This document shows positions 15,212-27,663 of a DNA stretch of 64,000 nt, one piece after another (position 1 is the stretch's first letter; each line of letters begins with the position of its first letter). Position numbers and translations under genes: made by a program. The notes below the pieces were generated by a model that had not been told where the DNA came from, made no database searches, and was given only the letters and a program-made list of their open reading frames with translations. The stretch spans positions 1-64,000 of the forward strand of contig JSYX01000018.1 in assembly GCA_000787465.1 (NCBI GenBank), read 5' to 3'. Source of the stretch: Thermomucor indicae-seudaticae (Eukaryota > Mucoromycota > Mucoromycetes > Mucorales > Lichtheimiaceae).

Positions 15212-17744
15212 ATGCCACCTAACGATTCTCCGCGGTCTAAACTTGTCAATGCCTTACAGCAACGTGAAAACAACAGCAACAGCGGTGACTCTCCTGCTGT
15301 GCGACGGCTAAGTGTTGGATCACTGCCGGTGTCCCGGAGCACGCCGTTCCAGCAGCATCGTCGCAAAACGAGCTTCGGTGTGAACCCCACACCGACCAGG
15401 AATCCCAGTATGACCCTTCAACAGAGGCGCCGGACTGCAGCATCTGGAGCAGGTCTCCTGAACAGCAACAATAAACCCGTTTCTGATGTCAGACTTTTGC
15501 CTCGACTAGAAGAAGAGAATGCGAATCTACCTCCGCAGGTTCTTTTTTAGCTCGTCATTTCGAGGGATGCTTAAGCTGACAGGTAAAATGTCATGTAGGA
15601 CTCGATCGAGTTTATTATGGCGCAAATCGAGCGACAAAATGCCATGCTCGATGAGGATCCAAAGTCAGTATGCATCCAGTCGAACGAACTGAAAGCACAC
15701 CTGTCAACCATGCAGAACCTCGTCAGCGACCAGTCTTCCGAGGACGAGATCGACTGGGAGTTCTGGACAGCTCTCACCGAGGATTTCAGTGCTGTGGCGG
15801 TCAAGTTACCTCATTTATTATCTGCCAAACTCAGGGCAGGTATACCAGCCAAAGTGCGTGGCGTGATCTGGCAGGCCATGTCACAGTCTGCATCCCTGAA
15901 CCTCGAAACCATGTATGGCCAGTTGATTGCTGAGCATTCACCCTATGATCGAATCATCCAGCGCGACCTCGCACGTACTTTTCCTCACGTCGATATGTTT
16001 AAACAAGAAGGCGGCGACGGTCAGCAGGCGCTTGAACGTGTCTTGAAAGCTTACAGCTTGTACGATGCGCACGTTGGATACTGCCAAGGTCTGGCTTTCC
16101 TCGTCGGCCCGCTGTTGATGAATGTAAGATATCTGTCTGTCTGCCAAAGCGTTAGTCACATGTTGACTCTATGCAACAGATGCCTGAACAACAAGCATTC
16201 TGCGTCTTTGTCAGGTAACAAAGATAATATCAGCTGTGTGCACTAGGCAAGGTTTGCTTAGCGTTATGGACAATAGACTGATGGAGACATACGAAATGCG
16301 AACTATGTTCACTTTGAATATGGAGGGCCTGCAACTGCGACTGTATCAGTTCACGAGCTTGCTATCCCAGATATTACCCGAGCTATCTGAGCATCTGAGC
16401 AGCCACGGTGTCCACGCCCCAATGTACGCTTCGCAATGGTTCTTGACGCTGTTCGCATACGCATTTCCAATCCATTTGGTGCTTCGAATATACGATATTG
16501 TCTTTGCGGAAGGCGCTGCTGAGACCATCGTGCGTGTCGCTATTGCCATGATGAAGCGTTCACAAGAGCAGCTTATGCAGATGAACGAATTTGAGGACAT
16601 CTTGGACCATCTCACTTCTAAGCTGCACCTTGAATACGAGGATGATGCCAGTTTGATGATCAACGATGCCATGGCATTAAGTGCGCTTATTACGCGAGAC
16701 AAAATGGACCAATTGGCAGACCTCTACGTACGTGAGATGGAGGAAGAGCAGAAGCAGACAGAGCAGGTCATGGCCGTTCGCTTCAATTTCTGGTCCAAGC
16801 AAAGTGACAAGAACAAGAAGAAACGCGACTCCGGCGGATGGCTCAACAAACGATCCTCTTCCTCGTCATCATCTAGCGGTGACGAATCTAGCAAAGAACA
16901 CCATGTCAGCCAACAGCAGCCGTCGAACCAACAACAGCAGCAATCACATTCTCCAAACAGCCAAGCGGCTAATGATGTGGCCACGTTGCATCAGCAGATC
17001 GAAGACCTATTGCTTGCGTTTTCACAGATCCAAAAGGAGAACATACAGCTACAGCAGGAGCTGATGCAAGTTCGGATGGACAAGATGGATGTGGAAGCGG
17101 AAAGGGATGCGCTCAAACTCACCATGTACGACATGCAGCAACAGCAACAGCAACAGCAACAACCTACGGTTAACACGGGTCGCATGCGCAGCGAACTTGA
17201 AAAGCTCAGGAACGACAACCGAGAGCTGCAGCAGCAGATTGAAGAACTGCGCCACGAAAATGAAATGGCGAAAGAAGCACAAAACGGCCTGATTGAAAAG
17301 ATTGTCGATATGAAGAACAAGATGGAGCAAATGGAACGCGAAAAGCTCGAAATGTCACGAGAGCGTGAAGCACTTGTCCGTAATCAAAAGAATGCTGAGG
17401 CCGAGATACGTGAACTGAAAGCACGAGCATGGCCACCACGACGCAGCAATACGACAGGCAACAGACGGCCTGTCTCTGTCATGCTTTCGTCAAGCAGCAG
17501 TATATCAGAAGAGCCTAGCGAGGCTCGATGTCTCGAACTCGAACAGATGTTGGCAGATGCTAAATTGAGAATTGCTGAATTGGAGACCTTTGGACAATCT
17601 CCACCGACTTCCGTTACCGTCGAGCGAAACAGCAAGCGGAAAAGCTGCGATCCATCTAGTTTGTCAAAGAGATCCAGTCTCTACGGTCGCCTATGGTCCA
17701 CTGTAATCTCTTCTCAAGACACACCTCCAACCAGCCCTGTCTAG
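15212..17744 (+). CDS. TBC-domain Rab GTPase-activating protein (Gyp5/EVI5-like)
   Basis: The exons are 15212-15538, 15599-16123, 16180-16214 (35 bases) and 16247-17744, giving 794 residues. A disordered Ser/Arg-rich N-terminus is followed by the TBC domain from about residue 195. The arginine finger lies in IIQRDLARTFPHVDMF and the glutamine finger in GYCQGLAFLVGPLL. Both catalytic residues are present, so GAP activity is expected. Other TBC landmarks are LRAGIPAKVRGVIWQ, MPEQQAFCVFV and YASQWFLTLFAYAFP. A Ser/Gln-rich linker and a coiled coil of roughly 200 residues rich in Gln/Glu/Lys close the protein. Gyp5, EVI5 and RabGAP1 share this layout and act on Ypt1/Sec4/Rab11-type GTPases in exocytic or Golgi transport. 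The target Rab cannot be read from the sequence. Confidence 0.9.
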
Positions 17745-18060
17745 GGCGGAAACCCGCATCTACATATATCCATTTTGTTTTTCTACACTGTATGCCCACC
17801 CATTCATTTCCTTTTGAACACTATACCTAATCTATGCCCACTCATTACCTAAGATATAATCACTTCTTGACACCGCATGCCGTTTCCAAAGTCTGCTTTT
17901 CCGATTTCCATTTCCCATCTATTTGTTTGCTTATTTATTTGAGAAGAAGAATACGAAAAGGATCATTATCTTCAAAAAGAAACAAGTTTGTCACCTATGG
18001 AAGTGTTCATTGACAGGAAGGCTAGACATATCCAGTAGTTCCATTACAAGTCGCAGAAAA

Positions 18061-18185
18061 GAATTTTCTCGTACAAGTGTCATTTTCTGAGTGGTGCCTG
18101 CATTTCTTGGATCCGAATTTTGGCAATTCATGCGCCGCATCCAATCATAGTTTGCTACATGGCCAGCTGTTTTCGAGTATATAAA
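18061..18185 (+). promoter_or_regulatory. BiP promoter: HSE-like, CCAAT/ERSE-like and TATA elements
   Basis: GAATTTTCTCGTA (about 18061-18073) has two good heat-shock-element units and a partial third. CCAAT at 18141-18145 is followed after nine bases by CTACA (18155-18159), a 3-of-5 match to the CCACG half of an ER stress element. TATATAAA at 18178-18185 is a clear TATA box 67 bases before the ATG. Both stress sites are imperfect and are inferred from the expected regulation of BiP. Confidence 0.4.
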
Positions 18186-18251
18186 CGGGGAGCAGAAAGG
18201 GGCAAGATCAAGAAGTTCGTTCTTTTCTCTTCTTTTTCTCTTTATACCACC

Positions 18252-20317
18252 ATGCATCGAAAGGCCACCTGGTTGGCCCTACTGGCGATTGTATGTGCCT
18301 TATTCATTGGCGCGCAAACTGTGTTTGCACAAGACGAAAACGAATCTAATGGAACAGACGGAAGAGAAGCTTATGGAACAGGTAATAATTAAAAAGGAAC
18401 AAGAGCGCATTGTTCATATTAAACTTATCTGAGCATCATATAGTGATCGGCATTGACTTGGGTACCACGTACTCATGCGTGGCTGTACAAAAGAATGGAC
18501 GCGTCGAAATTATTGCCAATGATCAGGGTCATCGCATTACGCCATCATACGTTGCCTTTACGGATGAAGAACGTCTGATTGGTGATGCTGCCAAGAACCA
18601 ATACGCCTCGAACCCACAACGGACCATTTTCGACGCTAAGCGTCTGATCGGTCGTCGCTTCAACGACAAGGAAGTTCAGAATGACATGAAGCACTTCCCA
18701 TTCAAGGTTGTCAACAAAAACGGCGCGCCCAACATTAAGGTGTCCGTCAAGGGTGAGGACAAGGTGTTCACGCCAGAAGAAATCTCGGCTATGGTCCTGC
18801 AAAAGATGAAGGAAACGGCCGAGGCCTATCTTGGCAAGCCCGTGACCCACGCTGTCGTGACCGTCCCTGCCTATTTCAACGACGCTCAACGCCAGGCTAC
18901 CAAGGACGCCGGTACGATTGCTGGTCTGAACATCCTTCGCATCATCAATGAGCCTACTGCGGCTGCCATTGCGTACGGTCTGGACAAGACTGGTGGCGAA
19001 AAGAACGTGCTGGTGTACGACTTGGGTGGTGGCACGTTCGATGTCTCGCTGCTTTCGATCGATGACGGTGTCTTTGAAGTCCTGGCGACCGCTGGTGACA
19101 CGCACTTGGGTGGTGAGGACTTTGACAGCCGTGTGATGGACCACTTTATCAAGCTCTGGAAGAAGAAGCACGGTGAAGATATCACCAAGGATCTCAAGAC
19201 GATGGGCAAGCTCAAGCGTGAGGTTGAAAAGGCCAAGCGTGCACTGTCTTCCCAGATGTCTGTCCGCATCGAAATCGAATCTTTCCACAACGGCAAGGAC
19301 TTCTCGGAAACCTTGACACGTGCCAAGTTTGAGGAACTGAACAATGACCTGTTCCGCAAGACGCTGAAGCCTGTCGAACAAGTACTCAAAGACGCGGACC
19401 TTACCAAGGACCAGGTAGACGATATTGTCCTTGTCGGTGGTTCGACCCGTATTCCCAAGATCCAGAAGCTTCTCGAAGACTTCTTCAACGGCAAGAAGCC
19501 TTCCAAGGGCATTAACCCCGATGAGGCAGTGGCCTATGGTGCAGCCGTTCAGGGTGGTATTCTGTCTGGTGAGGAAGGAAACGACAAGGTCTTGTTGCTC
19601 GATGTCAACCCCTTGACCCTCGGCATTGAAACCACGGGTGGTGTCATGACCAAGTTGATCCCGCGCAACACCGTGATCCCTACCAAGAAGACCCAGACCT
19701 TCTCAACTGCTGCCGACAATCAGCCCACCGTGCTCATCCAAGTCTACGAGGGCGAGCGTGCCATGACCAAGGATAACAACCTTCTGGGCAAGTTCGAACT
19801 GACTGGTATTGCTCCTGCCCCACGCGGTGTTCCCCAGATTGATGTCACCTTTGAGATTGACGCCAACGGTATCCTGAAGGTCAGCGCTGCTGACAAGGCA
19901 TCCGGCAAGTCTGAATCGATCACGATCACCAACGACAAGGGTCGTCTGTCCCAGGAAGAGATCGATCGTATGGTGCGCGAGGCTGAAGAATTTGCCGAAG
20001 AAGACCGTATGATTCGTGAACGTACTGAGGCTAAGAACCAGCTCGAAAACTACATTTACACACTCAAGAGTCAGTTGGGGGACAGTACTGGTGCCCTTAG
20101 CAAGATCTCTAACGATGATCGGGACGCTATTGAGGATGCCATCCGCGAAAAGTTGGATTGGTTGGATGAAAACCCTCAAGCCGCCAAGGAAGATTATGAC
20201 GAGAAGCGTGAGGAACTGGAGTCAGTCGTGAACCCCATCACGTCCAAGTTGTATGGTGACAGTGGTGCTGGTAGCTATGACGACGACGAGCCTCTCAGAG
20301 ATCACGATGAACTGTAA
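18252..20317 (+). CDS. KAR2: ER-lumenal Hsp70 chaperone BiP/Kar2
   Basis: Two exons, 18252-18381 and 18444-20317, give 667 residues. Exon 1 encodes a hydrophobic signal peptide ([21 protein letters not shown]) and an acidic stretch. Exon 2 opens with [11 protein letters not shown], the first phosphate loop of the Hsp70 ATPase. Further landmarks are [27 protein letters not shown], the interdomain linker [15 protein letters not shown], and the substrate domain. The protein ends in HDEL, the ER-retrieval signal, which separates BiP from cytosolic and mitochondrial Hsp70s. BiP gates the Sec61 channel, folds secretory proteins and represses the unfolded-protein sensor. Codon use is visibly more biased (C/G-ending codons) than in neighbours, as expected for high expression. 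AATAAA at 20397 probably directs polyadenylation. Confidence 0.98.
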
Positions 20318-20494
20318 AAAAAGTTTAGCACTAGCAAAATATACATCTTTTGTTCATTTCCTTTCTTTCATTTTTTTACATTGTATTCCAAAAACAAATA
20401 AAAAAGAGCGTGTTGCTCTGGCAAAACAGCTATGAAATCTTAAATGAATATTTACTGGGAGAGAGGGGACGGGGTATATATATATACTACGGGG

Positions 20495-23301
20495 TTATTT
20501 ATTACCAAGCCAACTTGTTGCGCCAAACGCACCACTGACTTTCCAATCGGCATCGAATTCCGGTGATACGGACGGTACGTCAAAGTCTGAAAGACGCAGA
20601 GTATAATTACTCTTTTTCCGTTTGACGGCTGCGGCGTATTCTAGAGCAGGAGCCTGTAAAGACTTGACCCGCCGAACAGATTTTCCGGCCACCGCTGTAT
20701 TTCTGGTGTTTCTTAGCATTGGGATCGGACGAGGTTGACTGACGACGGGATGGGGTGGGCCTGTATTATTGAGAGGCCGTATTGGTTTGGCTAGATCGCT
20801 ATAGGCTAGCAGCTTCTCGACAGGCGGCGGCGGCGGTGGTTGTGGTGGTTTATTGGAGGATGCGGGTGGCGATGGTTGGGTACGTTGAAAGACACTGGTA
20901 AGCCAGCCCAGTGCACCACTACTAGGAGCTGGTTCCGAAGAGGGTTTCTTTCGACTTTCCCGCTTCCGTAACACTTCTTCCTCTGCACGTTCATCAATTT
21001 GCTTGACCTTCTTTACGTATTCCACTTGCAGATCGTTCATGGTGATCCGTAGCTGGCCAATTTCCGAAAGCATGTCCTGAATAACCCTGACCATGGCATC
21101 CATATCTTCTTGTCCTCCCACGTCTGCAGGCAAAGCGAGCGTTTCGACGTCCACGAGGATGCTCTCGATAATAGAATTGCTCATGGTGCTCAGTTCAAGG
21201 ATATCAAATGCCCGTCTTAATCGCCGATTCAACGCTCGGATATCAGTGGCCCGAAGCCGTTCCAGAGTTTCGGCTACCTGGGTACGTAACTGATGTAAGG
21301 GAGTTTCTTCAGCAGTCGTGGAAGAGGAAACGGAATTCTATCAACCATTGTATAAATGAGGATGTCTCCAAACAATCGTTTCTATAGCTAGTTCGCTTTA
21401 CCTGGTCATTCCGAGAAGGCTGTTTATCTTTGCTGCTGCTCGCATCAGGCTCGGAAGGTCCAGCCATTGCCTGGAGCTGCTGCTGTTGCAAGTGATAATG
21501 ATAGTGGTGATGAATAATGGATGCAGGTTCTTGTGATGTCGGCATGGAAGAAGAGATGGTGGGTGATGGTCTTAAGCTATCGACACGTCGTGTAGAAATG
21601 GTTGCACGTCGGACGCGGGGTTTTCCCGGTTTGCTGCGTACACGCCATGGATGATGGGCAGTATCTGCAGCGCCGCCGCCGCCACCCTGGGGAGCAGAGA
21701 TACTCAACAGCTGGTTTGTATCTTCCGTTTCCGATGCACCCTTTTGTTGCTGTTTCTGTGGTTGCGCCCAGTCCCTGTTCTCCTCGATCTCCTCTGCAGC
21801 GGAAGGATGGTTCCGCTCCAAATCTTCCAGGCGGCAGTTCAGCGTAATGACTTCATGGCGCGTTTCGGATAGCAGTTCGCGGCAATCCAACAAATCATTT
21901 TTAAGCTTATGATTAGCAGATGCCAGTTCCTTGATAAGTGCGATTAATGGCTGAGGATGATTGGCTTGCTGCTGCTCCTGTTGCTGTTGTTCTTGTTGCT
22001 GCTGCATGTCGTCTCCGTCGTTTAATGACGTTGGCGGCGCAACCATTGAGGAAGTAAGCTGTATAGTAGATATGCATCATGCACAGTCAAGTCGACGGTA
22101 TTAGAACCGGGTGTGCTCCCCCTCAGTTACCTTCAGAACATCCATCCGCAGCTTTTCATTAGACTCTTTCAGCCATTCCAAATTGACATGTCTGTCACTC
22201 GATATCCCATGCTCCTGCTGCTCCGACCTTAATTTTTCGTACTTTGACAGCATAGCCTCTGGTGGCGGAGAAGTGTTATTAACGGCCGATCATTCATTCT
22301 TGCCCCGTTCTTACCATAACGTGCTTTAAGCTTTTTATGCTTTGATTCGAGAGTCAACTCTGCCTTGCGTGCAATGGCTAGCTCCTGCTTTGTATCTTCG
22401 AGCTAAAAGAAGGTTATGAATGGGTCGTCAACTTTTTCGCTTTCTTTCTCCGCTTGCCTTGGACTTGAGAGTCTCTTCACGGATGTCGGCTTGACGTGCC
22501 ATGAACTTGAAGACCCGCAGCTTGTCGACTTCCATTGTTTCCTTTTTAAGGTCGTTTGCAAGCTGAAGACAGCGTGCATTGGCCGCTTCGAGATCGGCGG
22601 CTGTCTCTTGCAGTGTCTAAAACGGGCTTAGTAAAAGAAGACCTGCCATCGGGAAAAATCGAGATAGACACGCACAAACCTTTTGAGTCTTTTGCCACTC
22701 CCATGTCGACTTGTTCTTTTGCTCCATCAACTCTTCTTTCGCTGCTTCTGCTTCCTCTAGCAACTGTTCCAGTTGTCGATTCTTTTCGCGCGACTCTTCC
22801 AACTAATATAACGGGGGTTTGAAAACCGAGATTCGGCTGTCTATTTTTCCTCTATCTATACCTCCTCTTCCAATACTTGCTTGACCTGATTGGACTCCAC
22901 GACAAACGATTCGTGTTTGTGCAACAGACTTTGTCCGATTTCTAATATGCAAGCACTAAGTATCGGTAGCAAGGTCACGAGGATACATAAAGGGGTGGTG
23001 AGAAACCCAATTTACCGGCAGCTAAACGAGCATCCCCTTCAAGCTTTTTGACCGTTTGCGCAATTGATTCGTAGCGGTCGCAACCGGGTTCGCCACAACA
23101 CGGGCAACTGGCGTCGGTAAGCCACGCAGTAGGAGAATCAGACCCCGTACGACTTCGGCTGAGCCAGTCTTGAAGCGATTCTTCAATAGAAGGCGAGCAA
23201 ATGCTCATTCCCGGTGATCCGTTTTCCTGCAACAGCGGAGGTAACGTGTTGGCTCTGTTGGCGATCAGTCGCGCGCGCGATTGCCGTCTATGCAAAGACA
23301 T
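20495..23301 (-). CDS. Coiled-coil protein with CC1-box-like motif (candidate dynein adaptor)
   Basis: Start ATG at 23299-23301 and stop at 20495-20497, with at least six exons. Exon 1 (23301-23016) encodes a basic N-terminus, a Cys cluster at residues 66-74 (CPCCGEPGC) and, across the first intron, DARLAAEIGQSLLHKHE (residues 90-106). This matches the CC1-box pattern of BICD, TRAK/HAP1 and Spindly (xAAxxGxxLLxxN), which contacts dynein light intermediate chain. Long coiled coils follow (about 22940-21800) and are rich in Glu/Lys/Gln. The second half has a poly-Gln stretch, Gly/Ser/Pro-rich linkers, another helical block (RLRRAFDILELSTMSN) and a Pro-rich region with PPQPPPPPP. The end is polar. 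The motif is seen. Dynein binding is inferred, and a structural or septum-associated coiled-coil scaffold is the main alternative. BiP converges from the other side, 177 bases away. Confidence 0.8.
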
Positions 23302-23327
23302 TTTGCCGCGCGACAAGGTAAAGAAGA

Positions 23328-23349
23328 AGTAGTAGTAGTAGTAGTAGTG
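23328..23349. repeat. AGT/ACT triplet repeat just upstream of a start codon
   Basis: About seven AGT triplets lie in what should be the 5' leader of the minus-strand coiled-coil gene, 27 bases upstream of its ATG. A second triplet-rich block (GCG, GTG and ACG runs) lies at about 23488-23538. Such tracts are prone to length change. Confidence 0.6.
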
Positions 23350-23539
23350 TTGTAAGGCTGTTTCACGGAGAGTTTTTTCTGAGACCGGGGAAGGGGGGAA
23401 GGGGATCTGAAACAGAAAGGATAACAATGAAGTTACTATAGCGACGAGGAAGCGAATAAGGTTGGGAAAAGGGTAAGGATTATAGAAGCGGGCGGCGGCG
23501 GTGGTGGTGCGGCGGCAACGACGACGACGACGACGACAA

Positions 23540-24661
23540 GGAGAAGGAGAAGCAGCTGCTGCCGTAAAAAGATGTCATATATACACTCTTTCTCTCACAA
23601 ATAAGCTTGCTTGAATTAGAGATATATATAAGCTATTTACGGACTAGCACCGCATGACGCTGTGTATACAGCAAGAGAGGAAGAGAGAAAAAACGAGAGA
23701 GAGAGGGAAGAAAGGGATCCCAAAAAAGGGACATGTGCGAGGCGACCAATCATGGGATGCATGATCTTTTGCCCCGCAGCAACAAAGACGCGAGTGCTTC
23801 AAATGACGCACCGTGCCTCAGGTTACATCCGAAAGCGGGGCGAGAATTAGGACAAAGGAGAAGGCGACACATGTTTCATTTCTCCAAATGACGCGCACAG
23901 AGAACGGTTCTGTGTTACACATCCAATCGTTTCTACGTACATCACCTAGATGGTTTACCGCAAAAAAGAAGCGTCATGTGAAACGATGATGAGAAAAGGC
24001 CGTTTTCATATGTCCATTTACGTTACTGCAGCGAGATCTTATTGTCATTGCATCTTTTTTCCAGACCTGGTCTGTCACTTTCTTATTAATAACGCAAGTT
24101 TGGGATAACTGTTTCAAATTGGTCGATGTTTATATCCGATCCCAAGAGTGTTTGTAAAAGACAACAGATCTACGTACAGATGGATGCATGGAAAATAAGG
24201 TATCTCTTCCTCCGAGATTCCTGCCCGGATACTAGCGTATTCATGCATTTGCTTCTTCATTGTTCTGTGGGGACTTTAAACACAGTTATACGAATGGCAA
24301 GACGCGGTGTCCTTAGCGCGTATGGTTTACGCGCCGTCCGGTTTTACTTGGTTCTATGTGTGAAAAAGGTCCATTGTCCTCGACCAGTCAAGATATATTG
24401 GGCGCCGTTTTATTCTTTATTTTTTCGAGCGCAGGCGGAAAAGATATACATTGAATGTACACGAAGATTTGGCAGTCTGGATACAACGAGGGTAAGCTTG
24501 ATGATGGGGATATATATGCGTGAGAAAGTTAAAGTTAAAGCGCCAGGACTAACAAAGAAGTATATATGATCCAAAGAAATATAAAAAAGAAAGGCAAAGA
24601 GCGGCACTGCTACTAGATACAAAACGGACAAACAAAAGAATTGGGGAAGAAATGGTACGTA
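23540..24661. other. Intergenic DNA between two minus-strand genes
   Basis: This holds the promoter of the coiled-coil gene and the 3' flank of the zinc-cluster regulator. Purine-rich and TATA-like stretches occur (ATATATATAAGC near 23622). A 147-residue plus-strand open frame with ATG at 24126 has no recognisable domain and is not supported as a gene. Confidence 0.35.
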
Positions 24662-27600
24662 TTAATTCATTAGTAACTCCATCATCGATTCAGCTGGCGA
24701 CTCGGGTACAGATGGATCCATTGGGAAGTTGGGCGACGGTTCCAGTCCCGCAAACGGAGATTGTTGCAAAGATAGGTCCTGAGGGCAGGAGGAAAAAGAA
24801 GTGTAGGTTTCGGCGGGTAACGGTGATGGATGTGTATCATCAAATGAATAATCACCACCAACAGATGTGGCAAAGTTCCCTTGTGAAGTAACAGAAATCG
24901 TATGTCGACGGTTACTTGCTGTAACACGATTGACATACGCTTGCCGTGGTGTCGAAGTCGTACGACTAGGGAACTGATTAGATTGCGCCATGGATTGATA
25001 TTGGAGCTGCTGTTGTTGCTGTGCAGCCGCGGCTGCAGCTTGCACGGTACTGCTTCTCAGCGCTTGCTTAAAGAGGGGACTCGGATGGCTTGTCATATTC
25101 ATTGACGACATATTGGCACTGTACACATCAAGATAGTTTGTAGGTGATGGCGGCTGGGAATAGCTCGTCATGAACGGTCCGGCAGCAGCATGCAGAGACG
25201 ACGCATGATATCCGAACACAGGCATGGAAAAGCGGTGTGGATTACCGACGCCTCGCATGCGATACCCAGACTCAATAGCTTTATTCGCTGCACTCATGAA
25301 AGCCACATCTTGCAGACCCGGTGCTGTTGCAGTCGGCTGTGGCATGGTTTCATGGCTGCTGGGCGCGTTGTTGCTTGTGCTAACCACGGCTCCCATGTTC
25401 GAGAACGTCCGAGATTTTCTCTTACTGTTGGCGCCACTCGTTCCTGCTGGTGTTGCGCTGGTTCTTCGAGCTTTACGCGTAAAATCGGTTGCGGATAAAG
25501 GGGAGACGGGATTTGAAGGCGTAGAAGACGAAGCGGACGGTTTTATATGATCAAGGTTGACCCATCCAGGTGTTACAGACTGCGGTTGTTGAAGGGAGTG
25601 ATGTTCCTGCTGCTGATGCTGTTCAAACGCATATGTTGCTGCTAACTCGGCGGCTGGCGTCCCTTCTAGGAGCTTATTCATTACGGCTAATGACTTTTCA
25701 CATGCCTCCCTATGACCTTGAATTCCAGCGAGGCATTTGTGCACCGTGATCGCGGCAGACAGGCAATGTATTACATGCTGCGCTCCCCGAATCGAATGAT
25801 ATAAACACTCCACACCTCCAGTGTGCAGAAGGGTCTCGGTGATGTGAGTAATCGCCGATGCCGCATCAGTACAACGCTCCTGGGATGCGCTATTTTCACT
25901 GTCTAGTGCACGAGGTCTATGCAAAAGGATAGTGTTCAAGTGAAGCAACAAAAACTGAAATGAGGCCCTAAAGGAGCCACCGCGACCCGAAGGCTTCATG
26001 ACACTCATCATATTGGTTCCCATCTCGTCCAACTGCTGCTGCAACATTCGGAAGCCAGCCGCATCATCCGATCCACGTTGTCTTTCTCTATGAAGACATC
26101 TTTGGCGTGCGAAACGTAAGATGTTACCATGAACGTGGACCAGCTTCGCCAACCAATGGAAATGAAGCATGATGTCTTGATCTTCCGTTTGGACTTCATC
26201 CTCCAGCAGGTCAGGATAGTCCACAGTGCACTTCGATCCTTCAAAGTGCGGCTCGCATCCAAGTTCCGTACTATATAGCAGGTTTTAAGTTAGCCAGATT
26301 CAATATTACTCTTACAACTAGGTCTGGGTACCTCATTAAAACGTCGTATGCGTAAACAGCCCAGAATGTACGCTTGCGCTGTTCAACTGTGACAGGGTCC
26401 ATCTGAACTGCTTGCGGCACAGCTTTGTTTAAGCCAAGATCGTTACACATTCGCACAATAAGCTGGAAGTAGAGTCTTGTGCGCCAGAAGAAACCGGGAC
26501 GTTGGACAAGCTCCTGGTATTTGACCAGCAATAGTAATGCTTGTATGGTTGAGAGGCGTGGAGTATCCGTATAGATATCAATGAGGCTAAACGCAGCTTG
26601 GTAATAACGCCATCCGGGGAACTGCGCGGTATCGCGTGTACTCTGCCAACGGGACGCTACAGCATACATGGCATTCAAAAGCAAAATACATGGCCCATTG
26701 CGCAGTTGTCTATGGAATGTCGCTTTGTGAAGTATCGGTAAATAGGGGTGAACATGAGTGAAGTATAACTGTATCAGTTCAGTGTTGACTGTGGTTGCAG
26801 CAATGACGTGCGGATGCATCTTTGGTTGCGCTGGCTCGGAAAAGTCAGTGATGCCAATGGACGCCAGATACGATTTGCCCATGAGCGAATCGCTGTATAT
26901 AGACGGTATCCGATCCACCCTGCCCAAACAGTCATGCACATAGACGCCTTGACCCGATACACCAACTGACAAGCTGTCTGTAGATGGAAAAATATTAGAC
27001 TGCGTACGAGGTGATGCTATATCAGCTAAAGGACAGTTAATATAGATCTTGTATCGTTCAGTGAACAGTCTCACCTGGAACAAAATCAGCAAAACATCCC
27101 CAGGATTCCATCAAGACATCTTTACTCGTATATTCCGACTTGACATCCATATTTTTGACTATTGACGGATCGACCGCATCGACTTGTAATGCATCCAGCG
27201 CCTGTTCCAGAGCCCGCAAGCGAGGCTCAAGGGTTTCCACATATTGTTTGGGAGGGCCGCGTTTGGGTGTTACTTTTACAAAGACACATTCTGTACCAGA
27301 CTTCTGACAGCGTGCACAAGGTTGAGCACCATCGCAGCGGACCTACAGCACAACGCACAGATAAGCTCTCAATTTCGGGAAGGCTGAGTTGTCAAAAGAA
27401 ATCAGTCTCAGTGAAACTTGACGAGTCGTTGAAGAGAGAATAAACAGCGAAATTATATGCAGCACCCCTTTCCCCCTCATTTTTGATTGCTTGGTTTTTC
27501 GTCTAAACAACCTGATAACCCGATTTCGTACCTTTCTTTTGCGGCACTCGTCACAAGCACGACTGACTTTATTCCTTTTTAAACCTGCAGTGGTACCTGT

Positions 27601-27663
27601 TTGCTGTTCCGGAAGAGTGTTTGGCTCGCCTGATTCCGAGATGGCTAGCGATGAGTCGTCCAT
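24662..27663 (-). CDS. Zn(II)2Cys6 transcription factor with fungal_trans domain
   Basis: The in-frame ATG at 27661-27663 (MDDSSLAISES) is the best start. The zinc cluster is split by an intron: CDECRKRKV in exon 1 and RCDGAQPCARCQKSGTEC in exon 2. This gives the full CX2CX6CX5CX2CX6C pattern. A dimerisation helix follows (TLEPRLRALEQALDAL). The middle-homology (fungal_trans) domain includes LIQLYFTHVHPYLPILHK, then ILLLNAMYAVASRW, IQALLLLVKYQ and ERKRTFWAVYAYDVL-type sequence. The C-terminal 400 residues are low-complexity Ser/Gln/Pro/Thr, ending AESMMELLMN, probably an activation region. Factors of this architecture (XlnR, AmyR, CtnR-like) usually control carbon or nitrogen metabolism; the target here cannot be told. 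The last coding exon is about 1.6 kb. Confidence 0.92.

Noticed and set aside
18545..19512. Long minus-strand frames (278 and 208 residues) inside BiP
   Set aside because: They are antisense shadows of the highly codon-biased KAR2 gene and have no domain of their own.
24126..24569. 147-residue plus-strand frame with a true ATG
   Set aside because: It lies between two minus-strand genes, shows no domain or codon signal, and has no splice or promoter evidence.
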